A stretch of DNA of 23,052 bases. Source: Hirudo medicinalis (Eukaryota > Annelida > Clitellata > Hirudinida > Hirudinidae). Positions 1 through 11,052 of the stretch are shown in pieces. The position numbers were made by a program, and so were the translations under genes. Where the stretch lies: the NCBI GenBank assembly GCA_011800805.1, contig MPNW01000584.1:54605-77656 (forward strand). The letters run 5' to 3'. Positions within the stretch are counted from its first letter, which is position 1, and the number at the start of each line of letters is the position of its first letter. The notes under the pieces were generated by a model. That model was not told the origin of the DNA, made no database searches, and saw only the letters and a list, made by a program, of their open reading frames with translations.

Positions 1-127
1 TCATTCATTCATTCATTCATTCATTCATTCATTCATTCATTCATTCATTCATTCATTCATTCATTCATTCATTCATTCATTCATTCATTCATTCATTCAT
101 TCATTCACTCACTCACTCACTCACTCA
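1..127. repeat. (TCAT)n microsatellite grading into (TCAC)n
   Basis: About 26 perfect TCAT units are followed by five or six TCAC units and then a short CCAT stretch. The array runs off the left edge of the window. It ends about 20 bases before the presumed splice acceptor of the first exon, so it probably lies in an intron of the gene at 147-1463. Confidence 0.97.
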
Positions 128-146
128 ATAATCCATCCATCCGCAG

Positions 147-467
147 AACGACATCCGCAGTCCCCTTGAGGGCGACAACCTTGACGAGACTTCCATGCGT
201 GAACTGCACGGGTCCCTCTCCTCTCTGAGGTCCAAGTGCTCCCGCATGACGAGCATGGTTTCCATGCTCTTCCTGAGGAAAGAACTGCGGATGGCACCGA
301 TGAAGGGACTCGTGGGTTACAAGCAGAAGACCATCCTGACCGGCGACCAACCCCCCTTCAAAAGTCCTGACCACATGACCAAGGTGGCTCTGCGCAAAGA
401 GGACTCTGGTCTGTTTATTATTGTTAATTATTGTTATTGTTATTATCATTATTATTATTATTATTAC

Positions 468-510
<43 letters not shown>

Positions 511-517
511 GTTATTG

Positions 518-568
<51 letters not shown>

Positions 569-1463
569 TACTATTGTTATTGTTTTATTATTATTATTAT
601 TAGTGTTGTTGTTATTGTTATTATTATCATCACCATCATCATCATCATCATTATCATTAATATTATTATTTCAACAAAACAAAGGGTCACGAACGACCTT
701 CAACACAAATTTGTAGTGATACAGGCTCTGGATGGATAGAATGATGCAGACGAGTAACAACTGAAGTCATTCAATCACAAAATGTTTGTTGAGATTTGTG
801 GAAGAGAGACAAGATTGGAATCTAGTTAGGGTTGTGGAGCTGATGATTTTGGCTGCAGAGGATTCCAGGGTTTGACCGGGTAACCCCCGGGTTAGGTTAG
901 GGTTAGGGTTAGGGTTGATGAAAAAATATGGCCTATGAGTCGTGGAGCATTTTTCTTGGCCTTGGCAGGGGGACTGGGGGATGACCGCATGTTCAAGATG
1001 ATATGAAGTCAGGGAGGTCTGGAATGGTGCAGTGGTCCATTATTTTCGATAACTGACGCCATCAATTTCAAGCACCGAATTCTGGAAAAATGCGAAAATC
1101 TCACCAGCTCTAAAGCACTAGCACTAAAATCGGCATCCAAACTCTTTTTGTGTATAAAACCTTTGTTGTTTGGGAATAAAATGCCCCTACCCTCCAAAGT
1201 ATTTACCCAGTTGTGGAGATTTGTGCTGTTTTGTCTTCAGGTTTGTTTGTCACTTGTCGTCAGCATGCACTCATTGCACTGCCCTGTTAATGCTTTTAAG
1301 CGTTTGTAGGTAATAGTGATTTGATTACTGGGGTCAGGGTCAGGGTTAGGGGTCAGGGTTAGGGTTAGGGTTAGTGTTGTTAGTAAGGTTAAATGGGGTT
1401 TACATTGTTCTCTTCACAGATCGGGGGCTGAACGTTTCTGAGTTCTTCATCAAGGATGGTTAG
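147..1463 (+). CDS. C-terminal two exons of an unidentified protein (partial gene)
   Basis: Two exons can be joined. The first is about 147-408, after acceptor CCGCAG at 141-146; a second AG at 159-160 would give 161. The last is 1420-1463, after the strong acceptor TTCTCTTCACAG. The first exon is GC-rich (unlike its surroundings) and open; it ends in phase 1 at donor G|GTCTGT. The last exon resumes in phase 1 and stops at TAG 1461-1463, giving the C-terminus RGLNVSEFFIKDG. The first exon contains SLRSKCSRMTSMVSMLFL and is rich in K, R, M and L. About 100 residues are visible. I do not recognise the family. The roughly 1 kb intron holds a microsatellite and telomere-like repeats. Phase agreement and composition support a real gene; the upstream part lies outside the window. 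Confidence 0.6.
414..672. repeat. Compound (ATT)n/(ATC)n microsatellite
   Basis: About 260 bases of ATT/TTA triplets are interrupted by GTT, ACT and TTTT and end in an ATC run (about 627-655). The long poly-Tyr, poly-Leu and poly-Ile open frames here are artefacts of the repeat. It sits in the intron of the 147-1463 gene. Confidence 0.97.
891..917. repeat. Interstitial telomere-like repeat (TTAGGG)n
   Basis: This holds three to four GGTTAG/GGGTTA units in a row, the metazoan telomere unit, inside the same intron as the microsatellite at 414-672. Confidence 0.85.
1330..1376. repeat. Interstitial telomere-like repeat with GGGTCA variants
   Basis: GGGTCAGGGTCAGGGTTAG is followed by more GGGTTA units; variant and canonical telomere-type units are mixed. 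It lies about 45 bases before the acceptor of the terminal exon at 1420. Confidence 0.85.
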
Positions 1464-2916
1464 TAGAAGTGTATTTAACGTTTAAATTGTTATCAATCGT
1501 TTAATATTTTTGATTTGATGATCAATGTTATCAAGTTATAATTGCCCTCTCTAGGTTGTGATGTAACGTCTATAATGCTCTGATTATTATTTCCTTTAAC
1601 TTTTAATAATTGTCCAGATAATGTCGGCAAATCAGTTGATATGGATGCCTTTCCATGAGTCATCCCTTGCTGCAAAGGATTCACCATTTTTGGAATTTTG
1701 GTTTTCTAGACGACAAGAACATCGTTATTTATAATTAAACTGTTAATTATTGATTTACAATTATTTTAGTAACAAATAAGTAAGTTTGCCAATTCACAAG
1801 TTTAAATTATAAAGTGATGGATTACTCATCAACGGAAAAATTTAGAAAATAATAAAAGCTTTACAGGTAGCAAACAAACATTCCATTAGAATTCTATCTC
1901 TGATTGGTGCTAGCTGTAATGTCATCCTTAACCTATCCTCCTATGAGCGTGGATCTTTAGGTAACAATGGACTCAATGGAATTATTTTAAGACCTTAGGC
2001 TACAGGGATGTGGATAAATTCATCCATATTTTTTTAGTCGAACTTGATCCGTTTTTATGACTTTAAACAAAAAATTTGTTTAGTTTGAGTTGTCTTTTAT
2101 TTTAAGTAAAATTTGTCTTAGGTGGATGTGATAGCTCAACAGCAACATGAGAATACGACAAAGTCGCTTAAAAGAATAACATTTATAACTTACTCAATTA
2201 CCACCAACATTATTATGGGTAGGGATTAAGATTAAGGTGTGAATCATCACAAGAATTGTTATAGATAAGAAGAAAGCAGGGGAGATATATTATTTAAGTA
2301 CTTGCGAAATAATGGGCAGTCCCCTTCTACTTGCCGAACGTTTTAAGGCTCTATAAGTTAAAGTTTATGTCTAAGATAAAAGTACAAGGAATATACAAAG
2401 GAGCTTGGGAAGTAGAGTTATTTGCTTGAAATCAATCTAATAAACTTTCTATAGTATTTATCGAAACATCACACAAAAAGAACGCTAGAAGATGCAATCT
2501 CCAGTGACCCTGCTCTTTAGAAATGTATGACAATAAAGTAGAATTTGTTGAATTAAAGTTCTAGTAGCTTTTAATGTCTGTCAACATTCTCATTTAACAT
2601 TTAGTTAATAATAATTACTGATGGAGTAAGATGTTCAATAATTTCAAAATTTATCTACCGAAAAGCTAACCGAATTTTTTCTTATCTTTCTATTGAGCTT
2701 AATTTTAGATTTGTTAGCATAAAAAATAAGCCAAAATTATATTCATTATCAGTTCAAAACAAACTTTTTCTTTCTTATCATAATACACGAATAAACGTAT
2801 TTTTCATTTAAAAATACTTAACATTTAATACTTCTGTTGTTTACCGATTTTCACTAGACTCCCACTACCTTGCCGCATCGTGTATAGCGGGCGTGATTAT
2901 TAACAAACACATAGAA
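1464..2916. other. Intergenic DNA between the left-edge gene and ARPC5
   Basis: This is AT-rich sequence without convincing exons. An AATAAA at 1851-1856 could be the poly(A) signal of the upstream gene, 388 bases after its stop. The last 60 or so bases before 2917 are less AT-rich and probably form the ARPC5 5' UTR. The small open frame at 1493-1687 on - has no start, splice or domain support. Confidence 0.6.
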
Positions 2917-4150
2917 ATGGCGACCGTGGGCGATGGCAAGTCTTCGTTCAGGAAAGTTGACGTCGATCAATACTCTGAAGAAAAGTATCCGGAAGAAGAC
3001 GATGAAACCAAAAGCTTGCAGGACGAAATTAACATCGGCCCTAACGATGTTGAAATTCAAATGTTACTGAATCAGTAAGGGACTTTTAACCGGCGAAAAC
3101 TCATTATTTATACACACTTTTTAATGCTTTATTTTTGGCTTGGAACTAAGATTGCTTTTCGTTCCCGAAGAGATCATGTAAAGACTAGCATCATTCGTTT
3201 TTGTTAAGTCTTGAGATGGAATCTCAATTTCAAGTTATATTTGATTTAAGTATCAGATTGTGCCGTTTCACTTGCTGGAAAAAACTAGCAAATATTTTTA
3301 AGTAAGATCAAATGGAGTTGGCAAAAGTTTGAATAATAAAATCAAAGTATTTATTCACTTTCTTGTGTTTTTGTCTTAAAGGGGCAAGAATGTTGAGGCT
3401 CTCATCTATGCCCTCAACAAAGCCCCAGTCTCTACAAAAAACCCTGTTGCTAAGGTGAGTTCCTAAAAGTTTGATATGATAAATTGTGTACAATGATACT
3501 TTAGATATATATTCTCTTTGAGATATATTCTCTTTTGATAAATCTCCATTATTGCAAAAAATTTATTAGGAATTTATAATTGTTTGCTTTTCAAACTAAT
3601 CGGGAGCCGTCACTTCACGAACTTCCAATCATTTGGCACTCATCCTCCAACGAATGTGCATATCACACATCCAGGTCCGGGCAGTTCAGTCGATCCTCAG
3701 GATTCTGCTGACCTTCAAGTCCTCAGAGATCGAGGGAGCTCTGAGGCAGCTCGAAGTTCCACACCACACTGACCTTCTCATGAAGTACATCTACAAGGTG
3801 GTCATTGCACTTTGTTGGCGTCTAACAAACGAGAAAATTCTTGGCTTATTAAATTGCTTACACGAGTAAGCTTTGGTTTAATAAATTAACATCTTTTCCT
3901 TGAATCTTCAAGGGGTTTGAGCTTCCGTCAGAAGTGAGCTCGGCACAACTGCTCAGTTGGCACGAAAAGGTGAGCACATTTTTTGGCAACGTTCCTGTCA
4001 TTGTCGTTGACTATTACCTCCTGGTCATTAGCAGAGGAGTGGTTGAGATTTTTGATCTTGTCTTCATGATCGATTATTTTGAAACAGGTCTTTGCCTTAG
4101 GAGGCCTGGGTAGCATCGTCAGGGTCATGACGGACAGGAAGAGGGTCTGA
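2917..4150 (+). CDS. ARPC5: Actin-related protein 2/3 complex subunit 5 (p16-Arc)
   Basis: Five exons give 157 residues: 2917-3074, 3382-3454, 3675-3797, 3913-3969 and 4088-4150. All have GT-AG boundaries and consistent phases. ARPC5 is the smallest subunit of the seven-protein Arp2/3 complex, which nucleates branched actin filaments in the cytoplasm; human ARPC5 has 151 residues. Family landmarks are visible in order: N-terminal FRKVDVDQY followed by an acidic stretch, then LINGE-region equivalent NVEALIYALNKAP, then DLLMKYIYKGFE (the most conserved part), SWHEK, and the C-terminal GGLGSIVRVMTDRKRV. I chose ATG 2917 because it matches the usual N-terminus MxxxxxSSxFRKVDVD and has a good Kozak context (GAAATGG). 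An in-frame ATG at 2893 would add eight unusual residues. This is a normal single-copy housekeeping gene; nothing is broken. Confidence 0.97.
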
Positions 4151-6161
4151 TGGTCCGAGCCGTTGCCGGCAGATGAGGACTTGCCTAATGTGATGTTGTC
4201 ATTACTTTGGTCACGATCGATGTATTATTGCTATTATTACTTTCATCTTGGTTGACTTTGTTCTGTTAGTTGCATTGTTATTAAAACAATACAGTTCTTT
4301 TTATATTTTATTTATCACTATTCCTTATTGAGTTCGAGGCTCGAGTTGCTTGCAACTCTACATGGCGACCTGTCTGATTCCTTGTGCTATTTACGTCGAT
4401 AGGTGGCTAAATTGGACATTGTGTTACGATGTTTACGCACTGCATATTTACGATATGCATGCCGTCCAGTCGCAAAGAATGAGTTTCATATTTGTCTTTT
4501 GCTGTTCACGACGTGAGGAGACCATCTTGAGGATTGTGTCACTCACTCTTAAGTCGGCCTTGGTAGTCACGCTGCACAGCCATAAGTTGCAAGACCTTAT
4601 TCAAGGTAATCATCATATTAAGCCACAAGCCGTTTATTATGTGATTTAATTACTACTAAAAAAAAAGTCACACAGACATTGATCTTGATGATGATGTTCT
4701 TAAACTGTTGTTCACCTAATTTGCATCGGGATCCAGCGTAGCTTCCGTGTGTCGTACTCCACAAGTATTCGTTCGACGTGCTTCTCTCGTTCATTCTGGG
4801 TTGTTAACGATGACTTTGGTGTTATTTGCTGAATGAGATGACGTTCATCACATTTACGATGTAATGGCAACCAATGCTTGTCCAGTATTCATCTCACAGT
4901 CTGTCAACCGGCTTTTCATATCTCTTGATTGTTTACTTCTTTAAGGAGTAAATATCATCATCATCATCATCATCATTATTATGTCTATTGTCATATTATT
5001 ATAATTATTGTATCTCGAAATTGTCAGGCTCGTCTTTTGATGACTCGAAATCACTCCTAAATGTTTCAAATTGAGATTGTGATTTTCATGATGCGCTTCT
5101 TCTTTAACGTTCTCTGTCGTGCAATTCGTTAGCATCTGTTAGTTTGTCGGGCCAATTGATGAGCATCAATATTGTCAAGGAATTGACTAGAAGTGTGGAG
5201 CAACTGGCTGCTCTTTTTGTTTTGGCCATTGAAGTGAGGCACTTTTTGAGGCTTTCTCGTTGGAACTACCCAGCCACCTGAACGCGTAGGTGTTTTGACT
5301 ACCATTACCTTTATACCTTCAGTTAATAGCTGTAGTTATTATTATTATTTTATTTTGTTGACCATATATTAATATTATTGGAATGCATCGCAGTTATGAG
5401 TTTCATGTATGGCTAGTCGTCCATGCGATGTCTTCTGTGGCACCAGTCATTTTTTGACTTCTAGTAGTGAATGAAGCTGTTAATTTGCATTGATAGTCAG
5501 CCGATTTTGATAATTCCCAAGAAATTGCTTGTTTGATCTTAATTTGCAACATTGAAATAAATATCTGAAAAGCCACTTATATTTGTTTAATATTGAATTT
5601 TGTGAGTCTGAGGTAAATTTAAGTTAGAATTAGTGGCTGGAGATTATAAAATATTGACTTTGGTTTTTGATAAAATTCTCCATTTTACGAAGACCCGTCG
5701 AGAAAATCTCTTCAAGTGTTGAATTTAGCCGGCGATCCATGACTTCTGTTCATTTTTCGAATTGCGACTGAATTCGATTCTGTTCGATGGAAAGTTTACC
5801 AAAATGCCTTGAAAACCTTCATCTTTGTTAGAGCTTCCCTCAGGTTTACAGTGCTGGTAATTTTAAAAGTTTAAATATAGACAAGTATGAAAATTAATAT
5901 TAGTTTAACTGTTAATTAAACCCTTTCGTAGGAGAAATATAAATATAACTTGTCGAAATCACATAATAAAGCTTCACACTCATGTCTCAGGTGTGTAAAC
6001 TCGCCTGCTTTTGCGGGAGTACGATTTCGGCTGGGTCCGAGTCCATTCTAAAACATCATTTTTATTTTGACATTTTTCCACATTGTGCCGGATTTCAAAA
6101 TTGAATGCCGCTCAGTTTCCAGAATTTCGCAAAAGAATTTTGTGTGAGCAGATGTTCGAGG
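4151..6161. other. Probable long ARPC5 3' UTR, then intergenic DNA
   Basis: No convincing exon was found. The part up to about 5560 is less AT-rich than ordinary spacer and ends with AATAAA at 5556-5561, which fits a 3' UTR of about 1.4 kb; an ATTAAA near 4280 is an earlier alternative. An (ATC)n/(ATT)n microsatellite lies at 4952-4984. The 99-residue open frame at 4350-4649 shows no domain and lies within the presumed UTR. Bases about 5562-6161 should hold the promoter of the fasciclin gene, but I see no clear core element. Confidence 0.45.
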
Positions 6162-6263
6162 ATGGTTGGGATGTTGATTGTCCTGCTACTCCGTTTGGAT
6201 GTGAGCATCTGCCAAGAGTTATCATTGAGACTCATTATTGAAAAGCGCTCTGAACTTACGACG
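6162..6263 (+). CDS. Candidate first exon (signal peptide) of the fasciclin-like gene
   Basis: Starting at ATG 6162 the exon gives 34 residues: a hydrophobic core LIVLLL, a likely cleavage near SICQ, then ELSLRLIIEKRSELTT. It ends at the good donor ACG|GTGAGA. Another in-frame ATG at 6105 would add 19 residues before the hydrophobic core, so the shorter start is preferred. The exon ends in phase 0 whereas exon 2 (6487) needs phase 2 for the FAS1 frame. Reading exon 2 in phase 0 gives a plausible KRKIFHDFV until a stop a few codons later, which points to a one-base error rather than a wrong exon. Confidence 0.6.
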
Positions 6264-9224
6264 GTGAGAGACGGTTGTCAACATTTCTTTTGTGGAGATG
6301 GGAATGTGTTTCAAGTATTTCCTATGAGATGGTGATGTCAAGTATCATGCTAACGTGTTTGATGCATTACAAAATAGTTGCCAAATAAACTTTTTTAAAT
6401 TGTTTATAAATTAGGTGATTATTTCCATTTGGCTGGTGATTCCAAATATCATTTATATATAATATATAACCTATTTGTAACTACAGAAACGTAAAATTTT
6501 CCATGACTTTGTTTTACATTTATGAAAATCCTGACTACATTCAGCTTGCCAAAGACGTAATGCTTCAGAACACTGATGTAATGGTTTATCTGGGCAACAC
6601 GGCCCTCATGAACACCGTGTTTTTTGCTCCCTCCAACGAAGCTTTCACAAACCTGCTTCCTGCAGTGAGGCTACAATTGACTGGTCTCAGCAAAGAAGCT
6701 GTGAATAGGATTTTCCAGTACCATCTAGGTAGAGTGACCTTGATAGTGATTGTGATGATGATGATTTTTACTACAAACATCATGACTATGTGGCTATGAT
6801 GATATTATGATCTTTGCAAAGATGGCTGTTTATTTTATCTATTTCTTTGATGATTCTGATCTATCCTGTCTCAATACAAATGGAGTCAATTGCACATTTT
6901 TGAATGTCTGTTGCCATTTTCATCTTCACTTTTCAGTCCCTGGGGTCAGCTCCAGCAGTCCGTTCAACCCCTTCATCCTCTTGGAAGGCCAGCAGATTCG
7001 GGCATCGACCCTCTTTGGCACGACATTCCTGTATGCCTCGAAGATAGATGTTTGTGATGCAAAATGTTTAAATAGAGCATGGCATGTTGTTATTTTTCTA
7101 TTAATTTGTTTCAATAATATTTATAACTTCTGAAAGTGTAAATTACTGATTTAATTTCTCTTGGATGATTTCTTTGGAGGTGGATTAGGTTGAATTAGAG
7201 CACTATGTTGAATTAATGCGAAAATTTGTTTTATTTAGCTTCCTTCCTTCTGTTACTTGCAATGTTACTGGCTTTTGACAACAGATTATGTTTTGACGGC
7301 AGGGCAACGTTTACATCAACGGAGCTCAAATTGTCATTCCAAATTTGACAGCCACCAATGGCGTGGTGCACATTATTGACAGGGTGCTCATTGGGAATGG
7401 GGCCACTCCAATGGGACTCTGGGGCTCTAATGGCTACGGTTACATTACCGACTCAACGTGGTAAGCAGACCAGCATGAGGCAGTGACGAAAGATGATGAC
7501 GATGCCGTCGATATTAATGGCTGTAAATAAGCCAGTAAAAAATGATTGTCATGATTGAATAAGCGATTGCCCGACCGTTCAATCAAACTTCCACGCAATC
7601 ATCTCCTGCACATAAGCGAAAAACAATCCACGATCAAACCTTTCAATCGTCAACTCGACCAGTCACGCGCTCGATCTTCGTCCGAGTGAATTTGATTGTT
7701 TCCTCAGGGTCGTGTCGTCAGTGTTCAGGAATTTCGAGGACTACCAACTTAGGGGAACCATCCAGGAGAGTGGTAATTACAAACAGCTGACGGAAAGTGT
7801 TCTGAGGAATCCGGCCGCCTACTGCACGATCTTTGTGCCCAGCAATGACTTTATTACACGGTCAGCGTCAGTATGTTTGGAGTGATTCAAAGTGATGTTG
7901 GCGTCTGCTGTTTTCCGTGATAAGAAAATTCGTGATTAAAAAATTAAAATTTTTAATTAATTCGTGATTAAAATTCGTAATATTAAACAATTTATTTGTT
8001 ACATGAAATTATTACTACAAACCTTTAATCCTAATTATTGTATAAATATGAATATATTTTATTTTAAATTTTAATGTTAAAATATCACGTGATGTTCTTT
8101 CCACTCCAGGTTCAGTCAGCTTAATCAGGACCTCTACTCCAAGATCAACAGCCAGAGTCCTGCCCTTATGAAACAGGTACATATATATATTTGGAAATCT
8201 TTGCAATTATAAAAATGGCTTGATTCTTATTGTAACTTTGATCATACTTGTGTATGCTTGTTTGTTATTACGACAACAAAAACATTTTCCCAACCAATCA
8301 GGTAGTGGAGAGCCTGATAATTCCCCACAAGGCCTATCACATCTCTTTATTGGAGAGGCTTACGTCCGTCGGGAGGCCCGTCGATGCCGTGAGGGGCCAG
8401 ATCCGAGTCTACACCATGAACGGGATGAGTGAGTGCATTTCGTGCTTTTGAACAGAATCATTTTGTTATCGATTAAGACATCTCCGCCTTCATAATATTT
8501 CATGGCTTCACAAATCGCCAGAGACAGCAATTCATATTTTTATCAACTTGAAAGTTTGCCACTTTCATGGCCGAGCAACCATCTGACTTTCAGCTTACGT
8601 TTCGAATCGCTGTGGGCAAGCTCGAGTCCTGGTGGAGGATGCCACAACGAGCAACTGTGTCGTCCACGTCGTGGACAACTTCCTGGGTCTTGTCACCACT
8701 GACATCTTCAATGAAACCTTCAAGCACACTGACTTGCAGTAAGTAATGGATGAACGGATGGGTATATAATCATTTCCAAGGTTGGAAATTGACTGGGACG
8801 ACCGATCGGATTGAATGACGAGCGTCGGCAATGTCCGGCATATTTGTGACTCGTCAAATGCTCTTGACTACTCTAAAACTGATTTGTAAAGACTCTTTCA
8901 TCATTGCATCAGATTTGTCATCATTATTGGGGCATCTTTGCCATCATGATCATCATCGTCATCATCGATATGAACATTCAACGACAGGGAGTTCAGGCGA
9001 TCGCTAATCCTGTCCTCGAACTCTCCTCTGGTCATAAACCTGAAGGCCAAGGGTGGTCAAGAGTATTTGGTGCCAGAAAATGAGAAGTTCACCTTGTTTG
9101 CACCAACCAATGATGTCTTCCAGTATGTGGACTTCAGTAGGAATGAACAGGAGAGGCTACAGGTGAGTTGTTCGATCAGGCATGATGGAATGCAAAATAA
9201 AGGAAGTAGGTTAAAGGTCGTACC

Positions 9225-9264
<40 letters not shown>

Positions 9265-9451
9265 TGAATAACTGTTGACATGCTTCATTGCTCTAGCAAC
9301 TCAGCATGGTGATATCTCCAGGATTGGTGGATTTGTCTCTTTTGGGTGATGGCGGCAGGATTACTGTCGACACAATGAGGAGCGGTTACAAGGCCACCAT
9401 AACCAGGGTCAAACAATGTAATGGATCTCTTTATTATTATTATTATTATTA

Positions 9452-9487
<36 letters not shown>

Positions 9488-11052
9488 GTTAAGAGACTTT
9501 GAAAACTAAAAAGGCATTTGTCTTGAATTATCACTAATAATAAGTGACTGGCCTTGTTTTAAACCCTATTTGAGATCAGTATGCACACATACCACATACA
9601 CATACATTACTTATCATTTCCATTTATTCTTCTGCAGCTTATTATGTAGAGGTCAACCATGTAAAGGCTTTGGTTGTACTGGGAAACATTTGCACCACTA
9701 ACGGCTACATACACAAGGTGGACAGAATAGTGGGCACCCCCGACGGCTCGATAGGGGACTACCTGGGAAGGAGGGTTGGACTCAGGTGGGTCGAGATGGT
9801 AAAGTTGATATTTGTGATTGTTCAGCTGATGGCCATTTAGATCTGTCTTTGCATGAGAATGAAAATTGTCTATAAATTTTCTAATATCCTATTACTAATT
9901 ACCATCCTATCATCACTGCTACCGATGCATTATCACCTTCATCATCAATAATATCATAACCTGTGGTTAATCATGCAGACTATGTGATCTGTGTCTGCTT
10001 AAACCACTATAAATTCATGTTTTGTTATTATAAATTTATTACTATAAAATTATGTTATGTAATCTTCATCATCCCAGGAGGCTTGAGGTGATAATGCAGG
10101 AGACGGGTCTGTTGACAGTCTGCAACAACCCCACTGTCCAGGTGACCCTATTTGCACCCAATGAATCTGCAGTCATGACCCTTGACCCCCTGTTCCAGGG
10201 TCAGCAAAATAAGAAAAAGCTCACCAAGGTTGAGCTTTATCATTTAGACAGAAGTCATTTGCAGCCATCTTGAGTAATCTTGAATAATTATGCAATTAAT
10301 AACATTGTTAATACTTAATTAATAATCACTCAACTAATTATAAACCACGCAGCTGATGTACACCCATGTTAGCGACGATGCTCTGTTCCTAGACAACTTG
10401 GCTGACGGGTCGTCTGTGGACGTCAGCACTTATAACGGTGTCGTCACGGTATCGCGATCAGGACAAGGTGATTTTCTTTTCCTTTCCCTTGCTTACATCT
10501 GAGGCCATTTGGGCATACTATCAGATATGAACATCACCTCACATTTAAAGATATTTATAAACCATTCGTTTGAATGGACATGATGCTATTAACTGACGTG
10601 CAGTTTGGCCGAGTGGGTTGCATTCCTGCATGCGGTCATAATAGCAACAGTAGTAATGTGTCGTGTTCGCAACCCACCCGGCCTGCCTGCACCGCCAGAG
10701 AGTGCCCTCGGGTAGGGGCGCTATATAAATGGTAGATTGATTAAGAAGTGCCTTTGCATCCCACTCGGACACAAAAGGCTCTCAAAAGATCGGCTAAATA
10801 CAAATACAAATTCACTCTTAGCAACTTAAGGCCGACTTTTAACTTTATCCAGAGTTCTGGGTTTCCCTTGGAGGCACCAGGGTCAAGATCATTCAAGGTA
10901 ACATAGGGGCATCCAATGGGGTCATACACATCATTGAGAGGTTCCTGCCATACGTGTACAACGGCCTCGAACGGGGATGCGACCTCAGTAAACTTTTGTG
11001 GCCATCGATGCTATTTGTGACCTTCTACTCACATCATCATTTTACGAGTTGA
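6162..11052 (+). CDS. Fasciclin-I-like secreted or GPI-anchored adhesion protein, four FAS1 domains
   Basis: Fourteen exons: 6162-6263, 6487-6728, 6937-7049, 7303-7460, 7708-7860, 8110-8176, 8302-8428, 8594-8738, 8988-9162, 9297-9417, 9638-9785, 10078-10228, 10353-10467 and 10853-11052, about 671 residues. Phases agree at every junction from exon 2 onward. Exon 1 encodes a signal peptide (MVGMLIVLLLRLDVSICQ). Four FAS1 domains follow, at about residues 40-205, 206-370, 371-512 and 513-660. H1-type motifs are VFFAPSNEAF, CTIFVPSNDF, FTLFAPTNDVF and VTLFAPNESA. H2-type motifs are NGVVHIIDRVL, NCVVHVVDNFL, NGYIHKVDRIV and NGVIHIIERFL. Four FAS1 domains without an N-terminal EMI domain resemble insect fasciclin I more than TGFBI/periostin. 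The short hydrophobic C-terminus (LLWPSMLFVTFY) could be a GPI signal. Exon 1 ends in phase 0, but exon 2 reads correctly only after one base is ignored near 6512-6515, so either an indel or a missed exon exists. Confidence 0.92.
7920..7990. repeat. Short imperfect ATTCGTGATTAAA repeats
   Basis: Two to three diverged copies of ATTCGTGATTAAA (the last reads ATTCGTAATATTAAA) with an A/T palindrome between them, in the intron between exons 5 and 6 of the fasciclin-like gene. No function is evident. Confidence 0.55.
9226..9264. repeat. (AAT)n microsatellite
   Basis: About 13 AAT units in the intron between exons 9 and 10 of the fasciclin-like gene. The orientation is opposite to the (ATT)n run one exon downstream. 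Confidence 0.95.
9431..9486. repeat. (ATT)n microsatellite
   Basis: About 18 ATT units with one ATC interruption, starting only 13 bases after the donor of exon 10 of the fasciclin-like gene. Confidence 0.95.
10596..10740 (+). mobile_element. tRNA-derived SINE-like element
   Basis: The unit carries RNA polymerase III internal-promoter look-alikes. The A box is TTGGCCGAGTGGG at 10605-10617, which fits the TGGCNNAGTGG consensus typical of Leu/Ser tRNAs. The B box is GTGTTCGCAACCC at 10663-10675, against the consensus GGTTCGANTCC. Their spacing is about 45 bases, as in a tRNA gene with a long variable arm. A non-tRNA stretch follows, ending in GGGGCGCTATATAAATGG, a tail type common in animal SINEs. 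No intact cloverleaf was found, so it is unlikely to be a working tRNA gene. It lies in the last intron (10468-10852) of the fasciclin-like gene. Confidence 0.6.

Noticed and set aside
117..449. 110-codon open frame on - over the first exon
   Set aside because: Antisense of the GC-rich exon; its start lies in the microsatellite and it has no domain. The + frame joins a downstream exon in phase.
421..739. Poly-Leu/Ile/Tyr open frames
   Set aside because: Products of the ATT/TTA repeat in three frames; no coding character.
4350..4649. 99-codon open frame, Cys-rich
   Set aside because: No signal peptide, domain or splice partner; falls within the probable ARPC5 3' UTR.
10596..10685. Functional tRNA-Leu/Ser gene
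   Set aside because: Box motifs are present but acceptor and anticodon stems do not pair convincingly, and a SINE-type tail follows.
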